This document shows positions 10,010 to 16,684 of a stretch of DNA of 64,000 bases, in pieces. Every line of letters begins with the position of its first letter. Positions within the stretch are counted from its first letter, which is position 1. Where the stretch lies: assembly GCF_900290115.1 (NCBI RefSeq), contig NZ_LT985748.1, positions 873,120-937,119 of the forward strand, written 5' to 3'. A program made the translations under genes and the position numbers. The notes beneath the pieces were generated by a model, which did not search any database, was not told the origin of the DNA, and saw only the letters and a program-made list of their open reading frames with translations. The DNA is from Alistipes sp. Marseille-P5061. GTDB taxonomy: Bacteria; Bacteroidota; Bacteroidia; Bacteroidales; Rikenellaceae.

Positions 10010-10082
10010 GGTGCCATAGCTCAGTTGGTAGAGCAAAGGACTGAAAATCCTTGTGTCCCCGGTTCGATTCCTGGTGGTACCA
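10010..10082 (+). tRNA. tRNA-Phe (anticodon GAA)
   Basis: A 73-nt cloverleaf: acceptor GGTGCCA pairs with TGGTACC, the anticodon stem AAGGA/TCCTT encloses loop CTGAAAA with anticodon GAA at 10043-10045, and the T loop is TTCGATT. CCA is not encoded. There is a C-T mismatch in the middle of the T stem as written. The 3' end serves as the attachment site of the integrative element that follows, and the insertion preserves a complete tRNA. Confidence 0.95.
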
Positions 10083-10083
10083 C
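10062..10083 (+). repeat. attL-side direct repeat (tRNA-Phe 3' end)
   Basis: The 22 bp from the T arm to just past the discriminator base are repeated exactly, in the same orientation, at 38575-38596. An exact tRNA 3'-end duplication with an integrase 250 bp inside is the signature of tyrosine-recombinase insertion. Confidence 0.9.
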
Positions 10084-10110
10084 TTTGAAGAGAAGCAAAA
10101 AGTTGCAAGG

Positions 10111-10145
10111 CCCTGATTTCCAAACGAAATCAGGGTTTTCTCTTT
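10111..10145 (+). terminator. terminator after tRNA-Phe
   Basis: CCCTGATTTC pairs with GAAATCAGGG (10111-10120 with 10125-10134) and is followed by a T-rich tract. Confidence 0.7.
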
Positions 10146-10331
10146 TTGTCGGCAGTGCAAAAAACAGCGGTTTTCGGCACCTTTTGGTGGAGCAATCGGT
10201 GGAGATGAAAACCACCCCATTTATCTCCACCGAATTCGCGCCTTTCTCACTGAATTGCAATATTTTGCATGACGTTAAATCGGGTCGGATTTCCTACATT
10301 TGTCGAACCAGTCAAAGAGCAAGTAGGAACC

Positions 10332-11561
10332 ATGAAAAGAGATTCGTTTCGCGTGCTGTTCTTCCTCAAGAAGACCAGGCTGCTGAAAAACGGAGAAGCC
10401 TCCGTCTGCATGCGCATCACCGTCAACGGGACGCGCGTCGAGAACAACATCCGCAAGAGCATCGACCCTGCCCTGTGGAGTCAGGCCAAGGAGACGGCCC
10501 GCGGCAAGAGCCGCCGCGCCTGCGACCTAAACACCTATATCGAGGAGGCCCGCATCAAGCTGTATCAAATTTTTTGCGAACTGGAGCAGCAGAACCGCCC
10601 CGTCACGGCTCATCTGCTGCAGAAGCTCTTCTTCGGGCAGGAGAAGCCGGAAGAGGTCCGCACGCTGTTGGGGACCATGCAGGAGCACAACGACCAGTGT
10701 CGGGCGCTGGTCGGCACGGACTATGCGCTGATTACGGTTCGCCGCTACGAGAGTTGCCGACGTTATCTGGCCGAGTTGATCCGCCAGCGTTACGGGAAGG
10801 AGGATCTGCCCCTCACGGAGGTCAACGGCGAGCTGGTCCGCGCCTTTGCCTTCTATCTGAAGACGGAAAAGGGATGCCAGCAGAATACCGTCATCCGCTA
10901 CATGAAGTGTCTGAAAAAGATTACCAATCTGGCCCGGGCCAATGACTGGATGGCGAAGAACCCCTTCCTCGGGATTCGTTTCCACGAGAAGGCGGTCGTC
11001 CGGGAGTTTCTGACGATGGACGAGTTGCAGACCATCTACCGCAAGGAGTTCCCGCTGGAGCGGCTGACGCTGGTCCGCGACGTCTTCATCTTCGCCGCCT
11101 TCACGGGGTTGGCCTTCATCGACGTGCAGCAGTTAGCCCCGGAGCATATCGTCCGGGACAACAACGGAAATCTCTGGATCCGCAAGCCCCGTCAGAAGAC
11201 GAAAAACATGTGCAACATCCCGTTGCTGGATATTCCGCAGGAGATTCTGCGCAAGTATGCCGACCACCCCACCTGCCGGAAGAGGGGCGTATTGCTGCCG
11301 GTTCCATGCAACCAGAAGATGAACAGCTATCTGAAGGAGATTGCCGACATCTGCATGATCCGCAAGAATCTGACCACGCATTGTGCCAGGCACTCGTATG
11401 CAACCTCGGTCTGCCTGGCCAACGGCGTCAGTCTGGAGAATGTGGCCAAGATGCTGGGCCACTCCAACATCAAGATGACGCAGCACTATGCCCGGGTTCT
11501 CGACAGCTCCATTCTCCGGGACATGATGCAGGTGGAGAGAGCCATCTCCAAACTGGGATAG
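10332..11561 (+). CDS. tyrosine-type site-specific integrase of the tRNA-Phe element
   Basis: 409 residues from ATG at 10332 (the frame is open further upstream, but the family starts at MKRDSFRVLFFLKKTRL). It has the N-terminal arm-binding domain of Bacteroidales integrases, a SAM-like core-binding domain (about 115-215) and a C-terminal catalytic domain. Visible catalytic pieces are the T-x-H-x-x-RHSYAT box (THCARHSYAT), LGHSNIKMTQHYA with the His and the nucleophilic Tyr, and TGLAFIDVQQL, where the first family Arg is replaced by Ala, as in many Bacteroidetes integrases. It reads away from attL and would catalyse integration into and excision from tRNA-Phe. Confidence 0.95.
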   Translation: MKRDSFRVLFFLKKTRLLKNGEASVCMRITVNGTRVENNIRKSIDPALWSQAKETARGKSRRACDLNTYIEEARIKLYQIFCELEQQNRPVTAHLLQKLFFGQEKPEEVRTLLGTMQEHNDQCRALVGTDYALITVRRYESCRRYLAELIRQRYGKEDLPLTEVNGELVRAFAFYLKTEKGCQQNTVIRYMKCLKKITNLARANDWMAKNPFLGIRFHEKAVVREFLTMDELQTIYRKEFPLERLTLVRDVFIFAAFTGLAFIDVQQLAPEHIVRDNNGNLWIRKPRQKTKNMCNIPLLDIPQEILRKYADHPTCRKRGVLLPVPCNQKMNSYLKEIADICMIRKNLTTHCARHSYATSVCLANGVSLENVAKMLGHSNIKMTQHYARVLDSSILRDMMQVERAISKLG

Positions 11562-11587
11562 CGGAATGCGCCCTGCTAAATTCACAA

Positions 11588-11620
11588 AACAGCCCGGGGA
11601 TAAGCATCTCCGGGCTGTTC
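11588..11620. terminator. bidirectional hairpin between integrase and hipT
   Basis: AGCCCGG (11591-11597) pairs with CCGGGCT (11610-11616), extended by GA/TC pairs inside the loop. It lies between two convergent genes. Confidence 0.6.
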
Positions 11621-11630
11621 AATGTCATGG

Positions 11631-12572
11631 CTATACCAACCGGCTGATCCTGTCTCGGATGATCCCCTTGTACTCCTCTTTCATCTCTTGCGGCAGGAAC
11701 GATCGATCCACATATGCGAACCAGACGTCCTGTGACTTCCGAAACTTGTGAAAGATGTTTTCTATAACCTTGTCGCCCAAACCCGAAGCCTGCATGGAAG
11801 CGATAAAATCCTCTTTCCTGATTTTCCGCTTCTTGCCATTGAGCGTCAACGCCAGTTCCTCGTTATCCTCCGGCATGACCAGCGCTGTGGAGAGCATGTC
11901 GTAAGCCGGAGTAAGCAGATGTTTACCCGGCACCTCGCTATAAAGCGAGAAGTTCTTCAGATGCATGTCGGCATTTCCCGTGATCCACGAAAACACGACC
12001 TGCTCCCAAAAGTTGACCTGATCCAGCAAGGGGGTTGCAGAGAATCTCCGGATGGTCTTGTCGATCTGTTCGTACGAACCTTTGTATTTGTGCTCGGTCA
12101 GACGCCCGGTCAACTGGCACATATCTTCCATGGGTAATTTCACACCCTGAGAAGTGCGGTCTATACGGCGTGTGATATAGCACAGTTCGCCATCAGCAAA
12201 GCGAATCAGGCTGTGAGGCACGACCCTTATTCTGGCCAGTTCGGCCAAATGCATCGTTAAATCCTCCAACTCGGGCAAATGGGCGAATCGTTCGGTTGGT
12301 GGTTTCAGAATGTACCGTCCCCACAGCACGACAATCGTAAAACGGTCGACCTCGTTTCGTCCACCCTTGAGAATATCGAGCGACAATTTTGCCTGTACCC
12401 CCGTAAGTGTCGTCTGGCTACGAATTACCTGTCGGGCAAGATCTGTCAGATTTTCGCGCGTATAGGGTAGTTCGGGAGGACACGACGTCCCGAATATTTT
12501 TTGGGAACAACGCTTGTGAAAATCCTTTTCACCCGCGGTCAACTCCCCGTAACAATACAAACATACCGCCAT
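11631..12572 (-). CDS. hipT: HipT-like serine/threonine kinase toxin (HipA C-terminal kinase)
   Basis: 313 residues. An N-terminal Cys cluster (CLYCYGEL, HKRC) looks like a small zinc ribbon; then comes the Gly-rich loop TLTGVQAKLSL, the catalytic GNADMHLKNFSL segment (Asp and Asn of the HipA kinase), and a metal-binding AYDML. HipA kinases phosphorylate glutamyl-tRNA synthetase, and HipT phosphorylates tryptophanyl-tRNA synthetase in E. coli; the target here is unknown. The N-subdomain 1 found at the start of HipA is missing here and is encoded separately by the gene just upstream (3-bp gap). This split order (B, S, T) is that of the HipBST tripartite system, in which HipS rather than HipB neutralises the kinase. 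Confidence 0.85.
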   Translation of the reverse strand: MAVCLYCYGELTAGEKDFHKRCSQKIFGTSCPPELPYTRENLTDLARQVIRSQTTLTGVQAKLSLDILKGGRNEVDRFTIVVLWGRYILKPPTERFAHLPELEDLTMHLAELARIRVVPHSLIRFADGELCYITRRIDRTSQGVKLPMEDMCQLTGRLTEHKYKGSYEQIDKTIRRFSATPLLDQVNFWEQVVFSWITGNADMHLKNFSLYSEVPGKHLLTPAYDMLSTALVMPEDNEELALTLNGKKRKIRKEDFIASMQASGLGDKVIENIFHKFRKSQDVWFAYVDRSFLPQEMKEEYKGIIRDRISRLV

Positions 12573-12575
12573 CGA

Positions 12576-12908
12576 TTACTCCTCCTTGGTGATTACAGGT
12601 TGAACTCCAACAGCTCCGATACAATCCTTACAGCAGGCCAAAAGCAAGGCCATGCGATCGCGGGCATCGATTTTCCAGTTCCTTTCGGCAATATCCAGCA
12701 ACCAGCCCTCGGGAATCAACCCGTCAAAAAACGGGAACAGCACTTTATCCCGATAGGGACGATCGCTCAGCGGAAGGGTCAGACTCACAGCCTGCGCATC
12801 CGGTGCAGCCAAATAACCGGTATCGTATACGAATGTATAACCGTTCTCGTCTTCAGTCAGGATGCCGGCCCGTCGATCCTGAAAAAATACAACAGCTTGT
12901 TTCATCAT
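12576..12908 (-). CDS. hipS: HipS-like protein (HipA N-subdomain 1)
   Basis: 110 residues matching only the first domain of HipA: VVFFQDRRAGILTEDENGYTF, then SLTLPLSDRPY and LFPFFDGLIPEGWLLD, the last being the typical HipA N-1 FxNLLPEG-like motif. In HipBST systems this small protein is the antitoxin proper. It overlaps hipB by 4 bp and ends 3 bp before hipT, so the three are translationally coupled. Confidence 0.82.
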   Translation of the reverse strand: MMKQAVVFFQDRRAGILTEDENGYTFVYDTGYLAAPDAQAVSLTLPLSDRPYRDKVLFPFFDGLIPEGWLLDIAERNWKIDARDRMALLLACCKDCIGAVGVQPVITKEE

Positions 12909-13120
12909 TCATCGGTTTTAGTCATCGGTACGGCTCCCACCTCATAGCCAAACAGATTCAGAATCTGGTTGACCTTGTCAAGACGAAGTGTCGGCTTGCC
13001 CTGCTCCAGTTCGCGGATAAAACGCAGTCCCACACCGGACTTCTCGGCAAGTTCCACCTGTGTCAGATGATATTGTCGGCGCATCGACTTGACCGAGTTG
13101 GATAGAGATGTCTGTTTCAT
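12905..13120 (-). CDS. hipB: HipB-like Cro/CI-type HTH regulator
   Basis: 71 residues with an XRE-type helix-turn-helix: YHLTQVELAEKSGVGLRFIRELEQGK, recognised as QVELAEKSGV (helix 2-3) and RFIRELEQG (recognition helix), then VNQILNLFGYEV. It is the first gene of the operon and should repress it by binding the three TACCC-N4-GGGTA-like sites upstream. Confidence 0.87.
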   Translation of the reverse strand: MKQTSLSNSVKSMRRQYHLTQVELAEKSGVGLRFIRELEQGKPTLRLDKVNQILNLFGYEVGAVPMTKTDE

Positions 13121-13124
13121 GATT

Positions 13125-13224
13125 TATACCCCTTTGGGTACAAATATATCAAATATTTTTCATTTTGCACCCTTTCGGGTATAAATTTATATTTAATCAT
13201 CCCTATTATACCCGATAGGTGACA
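13125..13224 (-). promoter_or_regulatory. hipBST promoter with three evenly spaced palindromic operators
   Basis: Three related 18-bp dyads lie at 13125-13142 (TATACCCCTTTGGGTACA), 13166-13183 (TGCACCCTTTCGGGTATA) and 13207-13224 (TATACCCGATAGGTGACA). Their centres are exactly 41 bp apart, about four helical turns. The promoter -7 element TATATTTG (minus strand, 13141-13148) abuts the first one, so binding there would block transcription. HipB operators in E. coli have the comparable form TATCC-N8-GGATA. Confidence 0.75.
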
Positions 13225-13257
13225 CACGATACTCCTTTCATCCGGCAGCAAGGTAAT

Positions 13258-13365
13258 GGGCCGGAGCGAAATGCCAACCTCATGCCCCGAAGGGGTTTTC
13301 CCGGTAGGAGCCTCCGCAGATGGAGATGCTCCCCGGGAAAAAGGTTGTCGTATTCGCTCCGGCCC
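13258..13365. repeat. 108-bp nested inverted repeat of unknown role
   Basis: An outer perfect 13-bp stem, GGGCCGGAGCGAA (13258-13270) with its complement at 13353-13365, encloses AACCT/AGGTT (13277-13281, 13342-13346) and an inner stem TTTTCCCGG-GGAGC against GCTCC-CCGGGAAAA (about 13297-13311, 13328-13341). No U-run follows on either side, so it is not an ordinary terminator. It lies between the HTH gene and the hipBST promoter. Confidence 0.7.
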
Positions 13366-13489
13366 GTTTTGGAAGATGCTACCGATGAAAAGGAGAAAAA
13401 CCATGAACGGCTGCACCCCGTGATGGCTCGGTTACCCATGTTCCCTTTCTGTCTTCTGTCTGTTCTTGCAACCTCGTTCTGCCCCTTGT

Positions 13490-13786
13490 CTACCGAAATT
13501 CGTTACGATACCCCTCCTCCAGCATCCGCTCGACATCCGAGGGACGGTAGAGGATCTTGCCGCCCAGCTTGATGTAGGGAATCCGTCCCTGATTGCGATA
13601 ATCCTGCAGACTCCGGCGGCTGATCTTCAGCCGCTGCGAAAGCTCCTCGTCCGTATAGAAGCTCTCGCCGTCCAACGAGGATTTGCGCTTCGAAAACAAC
13701 GTCTCCAACGCTTTGGAAAGACGCTCCAGCGCCTGGAAGTATGAGCGGATCCGCTCGTCATGCTCCGTAATCAATTCATTGCCCAT
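13490..13786 (-). CDS. excisionase-like HTH_17 protein
   Basis: 98 residues. The N-terminal half is a helical, possibly dimerising segment (ERIRSYFQALERLSKALETL). The C-terminal half is a MerR-like winged helix of the excisionase type: YTDEELSQRLKISRRSLQDYRNQG, then IPYIKLGGKILYRPSDVERML. Proteins like this are the usual second or third gene in Bacteroidales integrative elements and act as recombination directionality factors or regulators. It is the last of a three-gene minus-strand cluster. Confidence 0.8.
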   Translation of the reverse strand: MGNELITEHDERIRSYFQALERLSKALETLFSKRKSSLDGESFYTDEELSQRLKISRRSLQDYRNQGRIPYIKLGGKILYRPSDVERMLEEGYRNEFR

Positions 13787-13855
13787 TTTCCGTCTGTTTG
13801 ATGCGAGATTCGACCTGACACTACCACGAGAGTGTCATGATCCGGATTCCACTGT

Positions 13856-14167
13856 TTATACTCCGTTTCTGCGCTTCTGCTCGTGCTTGCGTCGTGCCTC
13901 CAGCACCGCAAGGAACGACCGCACATCTTCTGCCCGGTAGTAGATCTTGTGGTTGATCTGCGTGTAGGAGAGCGACCCGTTGCCGCGAAGGGTCTGCAAC
14001 GTCCGTTTGGAGATATTCAGCAGCTGGCAGACCTGCTGGTTGTCCAGCCACGGCTCCGGTTCGCCGATACGGTGCGCATGGCAGAGCGCATCCATCCGTC
14101 GGGCAAACGCCTCGAACCGCGCGAGCATCCGCTCGAAGGTCCGGAATTCCACATTGACTATTCCCAT
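13856..14167 (-). CDS. second excisionase-like HTH_17 protein
   Basis: 103 residues with the same winged-helix layout as its neighbour: DNQQVCQLLNISKRTLQTLR, then GSLSYTQINHKIYYRAEDVRSFL, with a basic tail (EARRKHEQKRR). Paired small HTH_17 genes are typical of mobilisable Bacteroidales elements. Its 5' end overlaps the upstream DUF3408-like gene by 10 bp, so they are cotranscribed. Confidence 0.8.
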   Translation of the reverse strand: MGIVNVEFRTFERMLARFEAFARRMDALCHAHRIGEPEPWLDNQQVCQLLNISKRTLQTLRGNGSLSYTQINHKIYYRAEDVRSFLAVLEARRKHEQKRRNGV

Positions 14168-14496
14168 GGCAGAGTCGTTTTAAGATCCCGGGAAAGAGCC
14201 TGGATCCGGCTGCGGCACCAGATCGTAATTTCGTCGTCGAAGGTTGCGAAGTGGTGTTCCAGCACGCGGTCCAGATAGCTGTACATCGAGACTTTGTCGT
14301 TGTCGAGGAGTCGCACGATTCGCAGGATCCGTTGGTGAAACTCCGGACGGACATAAATGGCCTTGCCGTGGAGAGCTGCGGTCTTGACCGGCTGCAGGAA
14401 GAGGCGCTCATAGTTGGAGACTTTTCTCGATAAAGTCCCGGAATCGAGGGACACCGTTCGGCTGTCGCCCCGAAGTTCATTCTTCTGTTCTTGCAT
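14158..14496 (-). CDS. DUF3408-like mobilisation-associated protein
   Basis: 112 residues. The C-terminal half has the pattern IYVRPEFHQRILRIVRLL followed by KVSMYSYLDRVLEHHFATF, which fits DUF3408 proteins of Bacteroides conjugative and mobilisable elements (helix-rich, ribbon-helix-helix-like; several help the relaxosome). In full mobilisation modules a relaxase gene usually follows or precedes; none is found here, which suggests the mobilisation genes were lost or are supplied in trans. Confidence 0.65.
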   Translation of the reverse strand: MQEQKNELRGDSRTVSLDSGTLSRKVSNYERLFLQPVKTAALHGKAIYVRPEFHQRILRIVRLLDNDKVSMYSYLDRVLEHHFATFDDEITIWCRSRIQALSRDLKTTLPWE

Positions 14497-14790
14497 AATG
14501 ATTGGCTTTTATGGTTTCGAGAGCGAATATAGAGGTAGCGGAGGCGTTTTCTCCACCATTCGCGTTCTATGGCAGTGGTTGGCGTCGGTGTGGCACAGGT
14601 TGGCGTCGGTGAGAGTCCAAATAGCGTATTGGAAAACATTCCTTTGGCGTGCCAAAAAGAAAATCTGACATTCTGCTTTTGAGCGGACTGAAGAAGGAGA
14701 TTGTCAGTACGACAAGGGCGGTGGCGGCAATCCTAATACCTCTGCTCCCTCAATATAAAGTCCCCTACAGACACCAATAGATCAAGGGGA
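14497..14790. other. non-coding upstream stretch
   Basis: No gene was recognised. A short direct repeat (GGTTGGCGTCGGTG and TTGGCGTCGGTG) occurs at about 14578-14610, near the promoter side of the DUF3408-like gene. Confidence 0.4.
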
Positions 14791-15110
14791 CAAGAGATCC
14801 GTAACCCAAGGCATCATGAACTCAGGGAAACAAGGCGTCAAGGGTTCTTGAGGCCAAGAGATCAAGAATCCATGAATCCAAGATTTCAGCAGGGAGTGAG
14901 CTCCAGATTTCAGAACTTCTTGAAGCCCGGGCATCACGAACTCCTGAGGTCATGAGTTCGTGATCTCTGGAGCTCATGACTCCAAGAGCTCATGATTTCG
15001 GGACATCAGGGGGTCTTGACTTCTGGAGATCAAGACGCCAAGACTTCAATCCGTATTGATTTCCTGGCATCACTATCTCATGATGGCTTGAGCTCAAGAG
15101 TTATTCATTC
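14790..15110. repeat. field of degenerate short repeats and palindromes
   Basis: About 320 bp is dominated by variants of a few words: TCATGA, CATGAACTC/CATGAGTTC, GAGCTC, TCAAGA/TCTTGA and AAGANNTCAAGA. It includes a perfect 10-bp inverted repeat TCACGAACTC (14934-14943) with GAGTTCGTGA (14954-14963). No frame gives a plausible protein. Such iteron-like fields can be replication or transfer origins or nucleoid-protein sites; the role here is not known. Confidence 0.6.
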
Positions 15111-15222
15111 TGTTTCAGGGTAGTTTTGTTCCCGATGTCGGCTTCGGGAACGGGCGGTTCGCCTCTTCAGATTGGCCGGCGAACAAGCGGGAACGAGGCG
15201 TGATATTCGACCCGTTTTGGGG

Positions 15223-15307
15223 GGGGCAGAAACATTATATGTTTTGCCCCCGGCAAGCTGTGTTTTCCGTTACGCGAAATAGATTTCGTAACAGAAAACA
15301 GCTTGCC
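15223..15307. promoter_or_regulatory. double hairpin between G-runs, candidate oriT
   Basis: Two consecutive dyads: 15223-15235 with 15239-15250 (GGGGCAGAAACAT against ATGTTTTGCCCC), and a longer imperfect one, 15252-15273 with 15286-15307, having GGCAAGCTGT at one foot and ACAGCTTGCC at the other. Runs of six and nine G flank the pair (15221-15226, about 15312-15320). The position near a DUF3408-like gene and the hairpin architecture resemble transfer origins of mobilisable Bacteroidales elements. There is no relaxase gene to confirm it. Confidence 0.45.
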
Positions 15308-15319
15308 CGCAAGGGGGGG

Positions 15320-15719
15320 GGAAACTCCTCCGAAGTCGTCGCTTTTTACCGGGGCCACCGTGGCCCGACCCGAAATTTGGCCGGCGAAGGATTTTCGAGA
15401 CCCCTTCGCCAGAAAACAGGGAAGATCCGGCCATTTTGGCGTGGTAAAGTGGCGGTTTATCGCCTCAAATCAGACTTCAAAAAGCCCGTTTCGACCGATT
15501 TTGGGCGGTTAAGGATGCAAAATTTTGGACAAATTTCACGAATTTGGACGTGCTTTTAAGCCCTCAATTCATCCAATTGAGAGCCTCTAATCCGACATTT
15601 TGCGTCATAAAAAGCAGTGGAATTTGTCCGCTTCCGGCGTCCAGTTCTGCAGAATTTTGGCCATTCAGAGCCAGTTTTTGAAGCGATTTCAGTACTAATT
15701 TTCCCACGAAACGGGACGT
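15320..15719. other. stretch without a recognised gene
   Basis: Short frames on both strands only; none has a domain or coding character. It may hold remnants of deleted mobilisation genes. Confidence 0.4.
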
Positions 15720-16196
15720 TTATTGCGGAAAACAATGCACTGGTTTGCGCCCCAACTCCAGCCCGCAGAGGACATCGAGCGAGCTGGGGCGGCCGTCCGA
15801 GCGGAGGGCGTAGACGCTCTCTTCGGCCATTGTGGCGATGGTGTAGTTGCGGGTTTGGGCCGTTTGCCAACCCGTTCGGCGAGCGTTGCGAACGGAAAAG
15901 ATCAAGATGCGCAGCTCGGCCAAGGCCTCTTCGACGGCAGGTGGGTAACAGCGGTAGAGGGCACGCCCGAGAGCCCAGATCACCGGGTGACGGGCTTTCA
16001 GCAGGAGTTCAAAGACAAATTTTTCGAGCGGGGATTGGAAGCCGCTGATAACGACGCGATCGGTTGCGCAACACGCCTTGGCCCAGCGCAAGGCTTGTTC
16101 CTCGACAGCCGGAGAGACGACGCGTGAAGCGAAGAAGGCGACCTTCCGGCGGTCGAGCAGGGCGGGATTGCCCGTGTAATCGTAATCGAAAACCAT
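15720..16196 (-). CDS. small SLOG/DprA-like Rossmann-fold protein
   Basis: 158 residues from ATG at 16196; the frame is open upstream, but that part has a poor, Cys-rich sequence. The protein shows an alternating beta-alpha pattern with KVAFFASRVVSPAVEEQAL, DRVVISGFQSPLEKFVFELLL and HPVIWALGRALY, resembling the nucleotide-binding Rossmann fold of DprA/LOG (SLOG) proteins, in which G-F/C-x-S precedes a helix. Related short genes are common in Bacteroidales mobile elements and are annotated as DNA-processing-like; function unknown. It stands divergent from the AAA+ gene. Confidence 0.55.
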   Translation of the reverse strand: MVFDYDYTGNPALLDRRKVAFFASRVVSPAVEEQALRWAKACCATDRVVISGFQSPLEKFVFELLLKARHPVIWALGRALYRCYPPAVEEALAELRILIFSVRNARRTGWQTAQTRNYTIATMAEESVYALRSDGRPSSLDVLCGLELGRKPVHCFPQ

Positions 16197-16684
16197 AAAA
16201 AAACGTGGGTTGCCGCATTGACTTACCCCACACTCAGGCCTTCGCTGCCCCTCTTGAAATAAGCAACACGGACAGCCCACGCGAAACGCGTATTGCACAA
16301 AGCAGGCCATAAACCCGCCGCACAATACGTACGTTCACGGAGCGTCCTGTTACATTTCTTTCAAGAGATCAAATTTGCGAAGTTTGAGTGTGAAAGAAAA
16401 CGTAACGAAACGTTCGTAAATATGTCCGGCTCCGTCCGCAGAGGCGCGGAACCGTCTACAAAAATAGGAAATTAAATCGGAAAACCGCCAACGGCCACCG
16501 ATTTTTGCGGCAAAATTCACATGAAAAGTCCGGCTTTCCAACAATATTGCCAGACAACATCATTCGCGGTTCGGCATTCATGCGGCACAAAATCCGGGGG
16601 CAACATAAGGTTTTGATCCACATCGGCGTCAGACTGCGATTTTTTGTTAACTTTGTAGAGACTACTCCCCTATATTTGTCCGAC
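16197..16684 (+). promoter_or_regulatory. intergenic region with promoter elements for the AAA+ gene
   Basis: Two TAnnTTTG boxes precede the AAA+ gene: TAACTTTG at 16648-16655 and TATATTTG at 16671-16678. The second is only 6 bp before the ATG and would give a leaderless mRNA, so the first is the better candidate. The rest of the region holds no recognisable gene. Confidence 0.5.

Noticed and set aside
16505..16684. 60-residue N-terminal extension of the AAA+ protein
   Set aside because: The extension covers two promoter-like boxes and is not domain-like; ATG at 16685 (MSEASFFKTFL) is preferred.
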